A DNA stretch of 64,000 bases from UBA11855 sp035297385 (GCA_035297385.1 DATGZD010000136.1:1-64000), one strand, 5' to 3'. Shown: positions 52,607-61,826, counted from the first letter of the stretch. Numbers and translations: made by a program. The notes: generated by a model from the sequence alone, not told the origin.

Positions 52607-52989
52607 CAAAAATCTATTATATCTTGATACAGTTTTTAAGATTTATTGTTTGAAAGCTTTTTGGAGTAATATATCTAGACAAAGCAGAAGCGTACAATTC
52701 TAAAAGAACCACAACTATGATTTTTTTGCTGTTGTTATAGTGAGTTGTTTTGGTAAAAGTGTTATGGATAGAATTGGAGCTACTACTGTTTTTTCACGTA
52801 GGAAAAGATTATGAAGTAATGTAATCTGATACAATTTTCTTTTGGTGTATGCGGAATGAAAAACAATGTTAAAAGCAATTGTGATAACGTAACCTTTCTG
52901 ATATCAGATGTACTCCGAGAAGTTTTCTTTCTTTTGATATAGGTGAATTGGACAAATTTTAAAACGGTAAAGGATTATAACAATTCTTT
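52607..52989. other. Divergent promoter region of surface proteins 5 and 6
   Basis: Contains the TATA-like TTAAAAAC for protein 5 (52632-52639, minus) and TTTTAAAAC for protein 6 (52957-52965, plus). The remaining roughly 300 bp hold no gene and could carry regulator sites. Confidence 0.45.
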
Positions 52990-53010
52990 ACTGAGCATTT
53001 TAAGCTCGGT
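52990..53010 (+). promoter_or_regulatory. Leader hairpin, surface protein 6
   Basis: ACTGAGC pairs with GCTCGGT (one G-U) across a 7-nt loop, ending 24 nt before the ATG. The TATA-like TTTTAAAAC centre is about 29 nt before the hairpin. Confidence 0.6.
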
Positions 53011-53034
53011 GTAAAAAAATAAGGAGAAAAGATA

Positions 53035-55587
53035 ATGGCAATATTTAGAAAAACAGCGAAGGCAATGGCAACTTTTGCTATCGCATTAATCACTTCCGTC
53101 ATAATTCTTGCTAACGTACCTTTCATATCCTCAGCGAACGCTGCAGAAGTAAGTGTTCCTGGACCCTTACCCAGCGGCATCAAAGCTAATGCTACAGTCA
53201 CTCCAGTTGCTTATCTTAGTTTCAGACCAAATCCTGTTGGGTTGAATCAACCAATCCTCGTAAACTTCTGGATCGTTCCTGCAGTTACGAGAGATCGTGT
53301 TGTTAGAGGATATGAGATAACTTTCACTAAACCCGATGGTACTAAAGATGTCGTGAACATAGATGGTGAACCTGCAACGACGGCAAATTGGTTTGAATAC
53401 GTTGCCGATCAAGTTGGTACATGGAAGATTAAATTGACTTTTCCTGGAACCTATTTCAACGGCACTACTAACCAAGCTACAGAATCAGCATACTACAACC
53501 CTTGTTCCACAGATGAACAAACATTAACGGTACAGCAAGACTATGTTTGGTCATGGCCCCCATCACCACTTCCAACTGACTACTGGACTAGACCAGTAGA
53601 TTATGTGCATAGAGAGTGGTGGCCAATCTTAGGTAATTACCCAGCCATAGGCTATGATGGACATCAAGATCCGCAGTGGAATACGAGGTATCCTGATACA
53701 AATCCACATTGGAGCAGTCAATACGATTTTACACCTTGGGTTCAAGCACCTAACACTGCACATATAGCATGGAAACGACAGACTGCAATTGCAGGCTTGA
53801 CCGGAGGACAGACTGGGCCTGGCACGGGTATGCAGGTTGGAGCTAGCACTACAGGTAGCCCTGATAAACCGGACATACTCTATGGTGGAAGAGCTTATCA
53901 AACAGTAACGAAGGCAGCATCTGTGCTGGTAAATGGTACGTACAGGATGCAGCCTACTAGTGTTTGGCAATGTTACGACATACGTACTGGAGAGATATAT
54001 TGGGAACTGACTGATGTGAATGCACCAACTTTGATTGAATACAATTATCGGAATGAGGATCAAACATTTGCGACTTCAGCTTCAGTTAATCTGCTGTACA
54101 TTGGCAATGCAAGACTGATCAAATACAATCCATTCAACGGTGCTGTTGTAGCAAACGTTTCTATTGCTCCATTAACTGGCAGTGGAGGCACATATTACAT
54201 GAATAGATACTGTCTAGCGGTACAAGATCTTGGGTCAACGGCTGGTGCGAATCGGTACCGTCTGATTAATTGGACTACAGCTGGCACAAGTACCAACTTT
54301 ACGTCTAGAATAGTTAGCAATACCACCTATGCTAGAAGCAGTTTACCCAGTGTAATTGACTGGAGTATCCTCTTGGGTGCACAAGTGTCAGGTATCACGA
54401 TTGCAGGAGCTTACTCTGGAATTACTGCTCAAGGCTTTGATGTATTAACGGGTCAATCGCTTTGGAATTCTACGTTGAATGATGAAACACTCTACAGTGG
54501 ATCATGTACAGAAGCTGATCATGGGAAAGTTGTAGCGTTATCACAGCATGGATACTTTGTTGCTTGGGATCTTCGAACTGGAAATGTAGTTTGGAAGAGT
54601 GAAGCAATGGATTATCCGTGGGGACAATCTGCCTTTGGAGCATATGCCGCTCAATCAGGTTATGGTATGTTCTTCAGAGAATCCTACGATGCAGTCTACG
54701 CCTATAATTGGAGTAACGGTAAGATAGTTTGGAAATATCATCCATATTCGCCTGCTGCGTTTGAGAGTCCCTATACAGATGATGTTGGTAAAGAAGTCTT
54801 CTCCGACAACACTGGCGCAGAGATTGCTGATGGCAAATTCTACTCATACAATTGTGAACATACGCAGACTTGGCCTAGAACCAGAGGTTGGAAACTCTTC
54901 TGTCTTAACGTTACCACAGGCGAAGAATTATGGAGTATTGGCTTACCAGGAGGCGCAGCATTCGGTGACACCACTGACATTGGCGGTTTCGCTGACGGAT
55001 ATATGTCGATGACAGCTGCTATCGGATATATTTATTACTTTGGCAAAGGCTTGAGTGTAACAACAGTTACTGCACCAGACATTGTGGTTTCTAAAGGAAC
55101 AGGTGTAGTCATAAAAGGATCAGTGCTTGATCAATCTCCAGCTCAACCAGGCACTCCTTGTGTATCGAAAGAATCGATGCGGCTTCAGATGGAACACATA
55201 CATTTGCAAACATCAATCAATGGATTATGGGGCAACGAAACCGTAACCGGCGTTCCAGTGACCCTAACAGCAATAGGCTCGGATGGTAAAGTAATTGACA
55301 TTGGTACAGTAACAACAAACGGATATTATGGCACCTTTGGAACGGAGTGGATTCCACCTGCTGAAGGCAAGTATGAAATCATAGCCTCCTTTGCAGGGGA
55401 CGATTCTTATGGTAGTTCAGAAGCATCAACCACAATCGCAGTGGGTCCCGCAACAGAACAGATTAACATCCCTGAACAAGTTACACCGCAAGATTATACA
55501 ATGACTATTATTGGCGTTGGAATTGCATTGGCTGTTGTGATTATAGTAGCGGTTGCTATCGCTATACTGATTCTAAAAAAGAAATAA
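53035..55587 (+). CDS. PQQ-type beta-propeller/Ig surface protein 6
   Basis: 850 residues. Signal peptide (FAIALITSVIILANVPFISS, then ANA), AYLSFRPNPVGLNQPILVNF, DYWTRPVDYVHREWW, propeller repeats (CYDIRTGEIYWELTD, GFDVLTGQSLWNST, AWDLRTGNVVWKSE, AYNWSNGKIVWKYH), Ig-like domain (GTFGTEWIPPAEGKYEIIAS) and a membrane helix ending ILKKK. Many NxT/NxS sites suggest N-glycosylation, as in the paralogs. ATG after AAGGAGAAAAG. Confidence 0.9.
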   Translation: MAIFRKTAKAMATFAIALITSVIILANVPFISSANAAEVSVPGPLPSGIKANATVTPVAYLSFRPNPVGLNQPILVNFWIVPAVTRDRVVRGYEITFTKPDGTKDVVNIDGEPATTANWFEYVADQVGTWKIKLTFPGTYFNGTTNQATESAYYNPCSTDEQTLTVQQDYVWSWPPSPLPTDYWTRPVDYVHREWWPILGNYPAIGYDGHQDPQWNTRYPDTNPHWSSQYDFTPWVQAPNTAHIAWKRQTAIAGLTGGQTGPGTGMQVGASTTGSPDKPDILYGGRAYQTVTKAASVLVNGTYRMQPTSVWQCYDIRTGEIYWELTDVNAPTLIEYNYRNEDQTFATSASVNLLYIGNARLIKYNPFNGAVVANVSIAPLTGSGGTYYMNRYCLAVQDLGSTAGANRYRLINWTTAGTSTNFTSRIVSNTTYARSSLPSVIDWSILLGAQVSGITIAGAYSGITAQGFDVLTGQSLWNSTLNDETLYSGSCTEADHGKVVALSQHGYFVAWDLRTGNVVWKSEAMDYPWGQSAFGAYAAQSGYGMFFRESYDAVYAYNWSNGKIVWKYHPYSPAAFESPYTDDVGKEVFSDNTGAEIADGKFYSYNCEHTQTWPRTRGWKLFCLNVTTGEELWSIGLPGGAAFGDTTDIGGFADGYMSMTAAIGYIYYFGKGLSVTTVTAPDIVVSKGTGVVIKGSVLDQSPAQPGTPCVSKESMRLQMEHIHLQTSINGLWGNETVTGVPVTLTAIGSDGKVIDIGTVTTNGYYGTFGTEWIPPAEGKYEIIASFAGDDSYGSSEASTTIAVGPATEQINIPEQVTPQDYTMTIIGVGIALAVVIIVAVAIAILILKKK

Positions 55588-55611
55588 ATCGCATAAAACC
55601 TTAGCTCAATA

Positions 55612-55633
55612 ATTTCCTCTTTTTCTTTTCTTG
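55612..55633 (+). terminator. U-rich terminator after surface protein 6
   Basis: TTCCTCTTTTTCTTTTCTTG about 25 nt after the stop codon. Confidence 0.5.
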
Positions 55634-55699
55634 TTTATGTTTTGCTTGTAATAGAACAATCCTCTATTTACTCGTCCGTTGCACAAATCATAAATGTGA

Positions 55700-55710
55700 T
55701 TAGCGCGCTA
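55700..55710. repeat. GCGC palindrome at edge of truncated surface protein
   Basis: TTAGCGCGCTA exactly at the break point of the seventh surface-protein copy. Confidence 0.75.
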
Positions 55711-55898
55711 TGTTTGGCCGACTCCGATAAGGGTTGGTGCAACGGTGGCGTAACCTGTGGTTTTAGTTGGTTGAGGAACACCAACTTGAGCTAAGGTAGG
55801 TTGTGCAAACACTATAATCATTGAAATAGTTAATAGTAGAATCATTGAGAGTGAACTGAATGTTTTTTGTTGTTTTTTATCGAAGAATTAGGTTTCAT
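55708..55898 (-). pseudogene. Surface protein 7, N-terminal remnant
   Basis: An ATG after AAAGGAGAAAAG starts a signal peptide that shifts frame once and continues SMILLLTISMIIVFAQPTLA, QVGVPQPTKTTGYATVAPTL and IGVGQT. This matches surface protein 1 (QPSLAQVGVLQPEKTVGYIT) through the Ig-domain start. The rest is gone: the sequence is cut at the palindrome TTAGCGCGCTA. Confidence 0.8.
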
Positions 55899-56124
55899 TT
55901 GTTCTTTTCTCCTTTCTGTAATTTATCTTCTCAGTGCTTACTCAATATATAATTTGGGTGAAAAAGGGCGCATGTTAAATAGGATGTTACTGAATTATTA
56001 TAGATGTTTTAGATCAAAGAACAAACAAGAATTACCCAATCCTTCAGCAAGAGTTACAAAAACGATTCTTTTATTGAAATTAGTTAATAAAAGAAAGTAA
56101 CTCTTTCATACTTTAAATGAATAT

Positions 56125-57276
56125 TCAAGTGATTGTATTATTCCATAGGTAAACTTTACTATAATTATTGTAGATAAACCTTGAATCATCATAAACAATA
56201 TCTAATTTAGTGTTGTATACTTCAAGTAATTGATTCATATTCTTCCATATTATTGTAGAACGATTGTCTGCTTGCCACAGTCCCCAAATCTTATCTTCTG
56301 GATATCGCATACCCCAACCATAATCTTTCGGTAAAACAAAAGCTACTTCACCGGGTGTTTTTCCTTGGTTTTCCGGATATTTCTGTGTATAACTCCAGAA
56401 TCGTTGCATTGCTTCAAAATGTTCATCATTTAGAATACCGTAACGATTATTCTCTGGGTATTGAGGAAAATTAAAGATCACTATATATTTGGCTCCAGAA
56501 TCGTACGCACTAATCATGTCTTCTAGTATTTTTGCGCCATCTGCTAGATAAGGTGGATTTTGATAAGTCCATGTGATGATTGCACCCCAATCTTTTCCTT
56601 GATTTGTAGCTGCTCCTCTACCTAAGGCAATTTGTTGAGTTGTACTGTGATTCCATCCTAGCTCCACAAAAACCGTAGTATAGCCTGCTAAGTAATCATA
56701 CCAGTAGAGTGCATAATCAGAAACGAACCTGTCAACATCTTTGTTTTGTAGATAATTAAAACTAAGTCCTTTTGGCAATTCATTTACGAAAACATCTGCT
56801 GCCTCACTGTACGTTGTTACATTCTCATACATTCTTCCTCTTTCCCCATGTTTGAATTCATCAAATAAACCTGTATCAATTTGTTTTCCGCCAGGTTCTT
56901 CATAAATATAAATACCTAAGAATTTATCATTCCATTGATGTTTTGCGGTTTCTATCCAGTTCTCATGCCAACTACCGAAAATAATGTAATCAAAAAAAAC
57001 TATGAAGCTTAAGTCCGCTGCTGTGGCATATTGACAGATTTCATTGAGGGCAGTTTGATTAGTTGTAATGGCCCAATTGTTTATTATTATAAAGTTAGTA
57101 AAGTTTTTGACTTTGTCTATTAAGTCCTTGGCCCCTTGTGTAGTGCTTGAGCCACAGGAGACTCCAAAGAAGAATTCGTTCGATGATTCAGTTCTATTAG
57201 TATCGAAAATAACATATGAAGTAATTAATAGGATAATTAACAGTGTTACTGATAAGAAAATCAATGTTCGATTCAT
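56125..57276 (-). CDS. Secreted TIM-barrel-like (glycoside-hydrolase-like) protein
   Basis: 383 residues with an N-terminal signal/anchor helix (LIFLSVTLLIILLITSYVIF). The rest resembles a (beta/alpha)8 glycosidase-like protein: FTNFIIINNWAITTNQTAL, LSFIVFFDYIIFGSWHENW, DKFLGIYIYEEPGGKQ, AIITWTYQNPPYL, AKYIVIFNFPQYPENNRYG. Acidic residues near strand ends (YIYEEPGG) could be catalytic. Many N-glycosylation sequons fit an extracellular place. The exact family is not identified. Confidence 0.65.
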   Translation of the reverse strand: MNRTLIFLSVTLLIILLITSYVIFDTNRTESSNEFFFGVSCGSSTTQGAKDLIDKVKNFTNFIIINNWAITTNQTALNEICQYATAADLSFIVFFDYIIFGSWHENWIETAKHQWNDKFLGIYIYEEPGGKQIDTGLFDEFKHGERGRMYENVTTYSEAADVFVNELPKGLSFNYLQNKDVDRFVSDYALYWYDYLAGYTTVFVELGWNHSTTQQIALGRGAATNQGKDWGAIITWTYQNPPYLADGAKILEDMISAYDSGAKYIVIFNFPQYPENNRYGILNDEHFEAMQRFWSYTQKYPENQGKTPGEVAFVLPKDYGWGMRYPEDKIWGLWQADNRSTIIWKNMNQLLEVYNTKLDIVYDDSRFIYNNYSKVYLWNNTIT

Positions 57277-57339
57277 TGTATCTTTGGAGCTTATAGTCTA
57301 TTATATATTTTAAGGTAAAATGGAAAAATGCCATAATTT

Positions 57340-57483
57340 ATAAAGGTGTGATAGTGGGAATTCAAGAGATCTACATATACTTACAGTGAAGATTTTAAGC
57401 CTAAAAAACGACGCAATTTACAAGTGGTTGTAGATAAGTATATGCCTATTACACAACCGATTGCTAAGCGTACTCAGATGGAT
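57340..57483 (+). pseudogene. Short decayed gene, same family as 63703-63977
   Basis: GVIVGIQE then, after a frame change, SEDFKPKKRRNLQVVVDKY and MPITQPIAKRTQMD before a stop. The same motifs (TDFEPEKQRRARGVV, DKYVAVRQPIAKRP) occur at 63.9 kb. Family unknown. Confidence 0.5.
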
Positions 57484-57572
57484 TAAATCAATTGAGTAAG
57501 ATTGTTTTATTATGATAACAAATATATAGAATTATAGAGTTAGAAGAAAGAAAGTTTCGCAGGCGGATTGGC

Positions 57573-58589
57573 ATAGGATCCAATAAAAAACGAACTCTCA
57601 TATCTTTAACAGTTAGCGTCTTAATTGTAGCTGTTGTTCTCGGCTCGTTTCTTTATTTAGACTTGCAGCAAAGTAATCAAAGAAAAGAGTCGTTAATCAT
57701 CGGTATAGAATCTAACCAAACTAACCTTCTTATATACGTCGCTGAAAACCAGAATTATTTCAAAGATAACGGATTGAATGTAACCATCAAAACCTATTCT
57801 TCAGGCGCAGCAGCAACAAATGCGATGTTAAAAGGTGAGGTAAACCTTGCCTCAGCAACAGAGTTTGTCCTTGCAAGAAATATTCTATCAAATGACAGTT
57901 TGCAAACAATTGGAAGTATTAGCAAATTCACTCATGTCTATATTATTGCAAACAAGACTATCGGTATTCAAAATATATCTGACCTTATTGGTAAGAAAAT
58001 AGGGTTAACCTTTCAGACGAATTCAGAATTTTATCTTGGAAGATTCCTCCAACTTAACAACGTGGATCTTGATCAAGTTAATCTCATAAATGTTCCAACC
58101 TCTGAATACTTGAATGTTTTAGTTAATGGGGCTGTTGATGCAGTTGTTGCTTGGCAACCCTATCCGACTACAATTCAAAACGAGTTAGGAAACAAGGACA
58201 TCATTATTTGGGATGTACAAAGCGGTCAACCAGGATATGAGCCTATTATAAGCGCATCTAATTGGGCGTCTAACCACTCTGAAATAATCACTAAGTTTTT
58301 AGCGTCGCTGGTTAAAGCACAAGATTACATTATAGATAATCCTTCAATAGGGCAAGCGATTGCAATGAATCGGATTAATTTTACTGAGCAGTATGTTCGG
58401 GCAACATGGCCTAATTATTTGTTTGCTGTATCGCTTGATCAATCATTTCTATTAGCCATGCAGGACGAGGCTACATGGATGATAACCAATAACATGACTA
58501 ATACAATATCTGTTCCCAACTTTCTAAATAATGTTTACTTGAATGGGTTAGAATCGGTTAGGCCCAGTTCGATAACTATCATAAGTTGA
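57573..58589 (+). CDS. NMT1/THI5/SsuA-like substrate-binding lipoprotein-type protein
   Basis: A periplasmic-type binding protein: LIIGIESNQTNLLIYVAENQ, NYFKDNGLNVTIKTYSSGAA, GEVNLASATEFVLARNIL, VDAVVAWQPYPTTIQNELGN. TTG 57663 gives 308 aa, but the frame continues upstream through a membrane/signal helix (RTLISLTVSVLIVAVVLGSF) with no ATG/GTG/TTG; ATA 57573 or ATT 57567 behind AGGCGG are possible starts. The sensor kinase follows 130 nt downstream, so this protein may be its extracellular ligand sensor. Confidence 0.8.
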   Translation: MGSNKKRTLISLTVSVLIVAVVLGSFLYLDLQQSNQRKESLIIGIESNQTNLLIYVAENQNYFKDNGLNVTIKTYSSGAAATNAMLKGEVNLASATEFVLARNILSNDSLQTIGSISKFTHVYIIANKTIGIQNISDLIGKKIGLTFQTNSEFYLGRFLQLNNVDLDQVNLINVPTSEYLNVLVNGAVDAVVAWQPYPTTIQNELGNKDIIIWDVQSGQPGYEPIISASNWASNHSEIITKFLASLVKAQDYIIDNPSIGQAIAMNRINFTEQYVRATWPNYLFAVSLDQSFLLAMQDEATWMITNNMTNTISVPNFLNNVYLNGLESVRPSSITIIS

Positions 58590-58598
58590 GATGCTAAA

Positions 58599-58670
58599 AT
58601 GAAACGCAATAATCTAAGAAAAATTGCGGTAGTAGTCTTTGTTTTAGTCATTATAGCTTCTCTTTTTTAG
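58599..58670 (+). pseudogene. Signal-peptide-only fragment
   Basis: MKRNNLRKIAVVVFVLVIIA SLF style signal helix of 23 residues then a stop. Probably the relic of a second binding protein between the two genes. Confidence 0.35.
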
Positions 58671-58722
58671 GTCTTCAAGTAATGAAACCTTAATCAATAA
58701 CAATCCTAAAATAGGGATAAGT

Positions 58723-61062
58723 ATGCGCATCAGCACTCAATACAAAATTACGATTGCAATCTTCAGTCTAGTACTAATTGTTATTGCAGCATCGATAGTT
58801 CTTGTTTCTGAGTCGATTGCAAATACTCGATCACAGGAAAACTTGGCAAATAATATTGCCAGAGGAGCTGGGGATCTAGCTTATGTTTCAAATGATTTCG
58901 TGATTTATCGTGGAAGCCAGCAGCTTAGCCAATGGCAAAAAGGTTATGCTTCTTTTTCTGAAGACATAGCTAACTTAAGCGTAAATACGCCAGAGCAGAA
59001 AATTCTCGTTCAAGATATTCAAGTAAATCAACAAAGAATAGAAACTGTCTTCGACAGCATAGTTTCATTAAGTGGTAGTTCCAATCTAAACGCATCGACG
59101 CTTCAGATTTCATGGAGTCGTATGTCTGTTCAAACGCAAGCAGTAATATCCGACGCTAATCAACTATCACACCTTCTTCGCGCTCAAGCTGATCAGCTTA
59201 ACTTTGAAAATTTTCTCTTGATTACTGGCATAATTGGGACTTTTGCTATTTTTCTCTTGGTTATTTACGTACAGACTTTTCGACGTACATTGAAATCTTT
59301 GTCAAAATTAGAAGTTGGAGCAGCTGTTATAGGCTCGGGCAATTTGGATTATACATTAAGTGAAGATAAGATAGATGAAATTGGGGAGCTATCAAGATCT
59401 TTCAACCAAATGACGGCTAACTTGAAAAGTGTGACAGCATCTAAGGTGGATTTAGAAAAAGAAATTGTACAGCGTAAAAAAGTTGAAGAAGCACTTAGGA
59501 AGAGCCAACAAGATGAGCAAGGACGCCGCAAAGAACTCGAAGCAATCATAGAAACTGTTCCAGCCACTATGTGGTTTGCTCATGACCGTGAGTGCTCCAA
59601 CATGACTGGAAACAAAGCAACATATGACCTCCTGCAATTGCCACTTGGAGCTAACGTTTCAGAGACTCCGTTAGAAAATCATTCTCTAAATTTTGTTGCA
59701 TACAGTAACAGCAAACCAATTCATTCAGAGGACTTGCCTTTGCAAAGGGCAGCTCGAACTGGCAAACCTGTTATGGGTGTAGAGTTTGAGTTGCGATTTG
59801 CCGACGGTAGAAGAGTTTGGCTTTATGGAAACGCGGTCCCATTGTTTAACGATGCTGGTGCAGTTCAAGGAGCAATCGGCACATTTGTGGATGTTACCTT
59901 AACTAAACAGGTAAGTCAGAAAGTTGAAGAGTATGCAAGAAACTTGGAAGGGCTTGTTGCAGAACGAACAAAGGAACTTGAACTCAGTTCACAATATGCC
60001 AGAGGTCTTATTGAGGCGAGTCTTGATCCACTGGTAACCATTAATGCTGACGGTAAGATTACTGACGTCAACAAAGCTACTGAAATTGTAACTGGTTATT
60101 CAAGAAAGAATCTAATTGGCAGTGATTTCTCAGATTACTTTACAGAACCTGAAAAAGCAAGAGTGGTCTACCAGAGAGTTTTCAATGAAGGATTTGTTAG
60201 AGATTATCCATTGGCAATTAAACATAAATCTGGAAAGATCACAGATGTATTGTATAACGCAACGATTTATAGAAACGAAGAAGGTCAAACGCAAGGTATC
60301 TTTGCAGCTGCAAGAGATATTACAGAACGAGTAAAATTGGAAAAACAAGTTCAAGATTCTGAACGTTTAGCAGCAATTGGAGCAACCGCAGGTATGGTTG
60401 GTCATGATATTAGAAATCCATTACAAGCTATTATTAGTGATGCTTACTTAGCCAAAGCAGAATTAGAGACTCTATTAGATAGCGAACAAAAGAAGATGGC
60501 TATAGAAAGTATTGAAGAAATCAGAAAGAATACTGAATACATTAACAAGATTGTACAGGACTTACAAGACTATGCTAGACCTTTAAACCCAAAAATAGAA
60601 GAAACTGACCTTAAGCAGGTTATTGATAGTTTTATCGCCAAAAATGATGTGCCAGAAAATATCAAAGTAAGCATACGAATTGCTAAGGGTGCACAAAAAA
60701 TTAGGGCTGACTCATACTACTTAAACCGTATTCTGTATAACTTGATTACTAATTCTATTCAAGCTATGTCAAAGGGAGGAAAACTAATCGTAGAAGCACG
60801 TAAAGAAGGAGAAGATACCATCTTAAACGTACAAGACACTGGTGTTGGTATACCAAAGAATATTCAAGATAAGATGTTCACATTAATGTTCACGACTAAG
60901 TCTAAAGGGCAAGGCTTCGGTTTACCAGTCGTTAAACGTATGACTGAATCATTAGGCGGCACCGTTTCATTCGAGAGCCAAGAAGGTAAAGGTACAACTT
61001 TCACCGTTTGTTTGCCCAGCTCAGCCCCCAAAGAAATAAACGATAAATTAAGCTTCAAGTAA
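58723..61062 (+). CDS. Membrane sensor histidine kinase (HAMP-PAS-PAS-HisKA-HATPase)
   Basis: 779 residues. Membrane helices at about 8-30 and 163-187 enclose an extracytoplasmic helical sensor. A HAMP domain and coiled coil (188-265), two PAS domains (about 270-395 and 430-535, the second with LVTINADGKITDVNKATEIV), and the phosphoacceptor GHDIRNP with His561. The HATPase domain has YLNRILYNLITNSIQAM, VQDTGVGIP and KGQGFGLPVVKR. It is a paralog of the kinase cut by the window start. No response regulator is adjacent. The neighbouring binding protein may supply the signal. Confidence 0.95.
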   Translation: MRISTQYKITIAIFSLVLIVIAASIVLVSESIANTRSQENLANNIARGAGDLAYVSNDFVIYRGSQQLSQWQKGYASFSEDIANLSVNTPEQKILVQDIQVNQQRIETVFDSIVSLSGSSNLNASTLQISWSRMSVQTQAVISDANQLSHLLRAQADQLNFENFLLITGIIGTFAIFLLVIYVQTFRRTLKSLSKLEVGAAVIGSGNLDYTLSEDKIDEIGELSRSFNQMTANLKSVTASKVDLEKEIVQRKKVEEALRKSQQDEQGRRKELEAIIETVPATMWFAHDRECSNMTGNKATYDLLQLPLGANVSETPLENHSLNFVAYSNSKPIHSEDLPLQRAARTGKPVMGVEFELRFADGRRVWLYGNAVPLFNDAGAVQGAIGTFVDVTLTKQVSQKVEEYARNLEGLVAERTKELELSSQYARGLIEASLDPLVTINADGKITDVNKATEIVTGYSRKNLIGSDFSDYFTEPEKARVVYQRVFNEGFVRDYPLAIKHKSGKITDVLYNATIYRNEEGQTQGIFAAARDITERVKLEKQVQDSERLAAIGATAGMVGHDIRNPLQAIISDAYLAKAELETLLDSEQKKMAIESIEEIRKNTEYINKIVQDLQDYARPLNPKIEETDLKQVIDSFIAKNDVPENIKVSIRIAKGAQKIRADSYYLNRILYNLITNSIQAMSKGGKLIVEARKEGEDTILNVQDTGVGIPKNIQDKMFTLMFTTKSKGQGFGLPVVKRMTESLGGTVSFESQEGKGTTFTVCLPSSAPKEINDKLSFK

Positions 61063-61113
61063 TTCACCTATTTCTGATGTGAATGTACTTTTTCTGTAAC
61101 TAATTGATGTTTT

Positions 61114-61127
61114 TTAGCGCGCGCTAA
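61114..61127. repeat. Consensus 14-bp GCGC palindrome
   Basis: TTAGCGCGCGCTAA, a perfect copy of the inferred family consensus, 52 nt after the kinase stop. Confidence 0.8.
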
Positions 61128-61268
61128 GACAAACCCCTACTGATGGAACTAGTATTCCTTCAATACTTGATAAAACCACTGAAAGTATGCACTCTACTTC
61201 TTATGCTATGCAAATAAGAAAATGGTCCAGAAAACAATTTCTTAACATTATATGCAAAAAATAAGAAG

Positions 61269-61388
61269 TTACTTCTTGTGTTTCGCGGGCAACGAGGCTT
61301 GGCGTCGCTGCTTTCGCTTCTGTTCTTTTTCACGCTGTAATTTCTTATGTTGTTCTAAACCTTGAGCTTTCTTTTCTCTTCGCGACAA
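61269..61388 (-). CDS. 39-aa highly basic small protein
   Basis: TTG start after AAGGTG: MSRREKKAQGLEQHKKLQRE, then KEQKRKQRRQASLPAKHKK. About half of the residues are Lys or Arg. It could bind nucleic acid or be ribosome-associated. No family is recognised. Confidence 0.45.
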   Translation of the reverse strand: MSRREKKAQGLEQHKKLQREKEQKRKQRRQASLPAKHKK

Positions 61389-61593
61389 GCTAAAACACCT
61401 TGAGTCAACGACGCGTGCGACACTCAAATACCTTCCTACTCATGAGCCTAAATTATGGTTTGTCCAAGCCAGCCTTATATAGTCCACCTGCCTTATTGTT
61501 TATCGTAATAGATTAGAACTCTCATTGCTTATAGTCCTTCGACATCGTTGCTATTTTCTATTTTATTACAAAACTAAAATGGAATGTACAAAA

Positions 61594-61809
61594 ATGGAAG
61601 CAATCTCTGGAATCCTCTTCGGTATGGAAGAGAGTATACGCGTCAAGCTCATTGCTGTGGGAGCTACCTCACAGGAGAAAGCCGTCTCTGCACAGGACGC
61701 TCACTTGGATATGCAGGAAGAGAATTGGATACACTACATCGCCGGCGGCATGTTCGCAAATGTAAAGAAGACTCCTACTAATCTTTACTATGTCCGAATC
61801 CGCAGCTAA
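61594..61809 (+). CDS. Small winged-helix-like protein
   Basis: 71 residues from the ATG at 61594 (ATG 61579 is also possible): MEAISGILFGMEESIRVKLI, AVGATSQEKAVSAQDAHLDM, QEENWIHYIAGGMFANVKKT, NLYYVRIR. The helix-helix-Trp-strand-KKT-xx-YYV pattern is like a small winged helix. It is the first gene of a run of four small proteins on the same strand. Confidence 0.6.
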   Translation: MEAISGILFGMEESIRVKLIAVGATSQEKAVSAQDAHLDMQEENWIHYIAGGMFANVKKTPTNLYYVRIRS

Positions 61810-61826
61810 CCTCTGGCGAAAAAACT

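Noticed and set aside
55867..56100. 77-codon plus-strand frame
   Set aside because: Overlaps antisense the N-terminus of the truncated seventh surface protein and shows no coding pattern.
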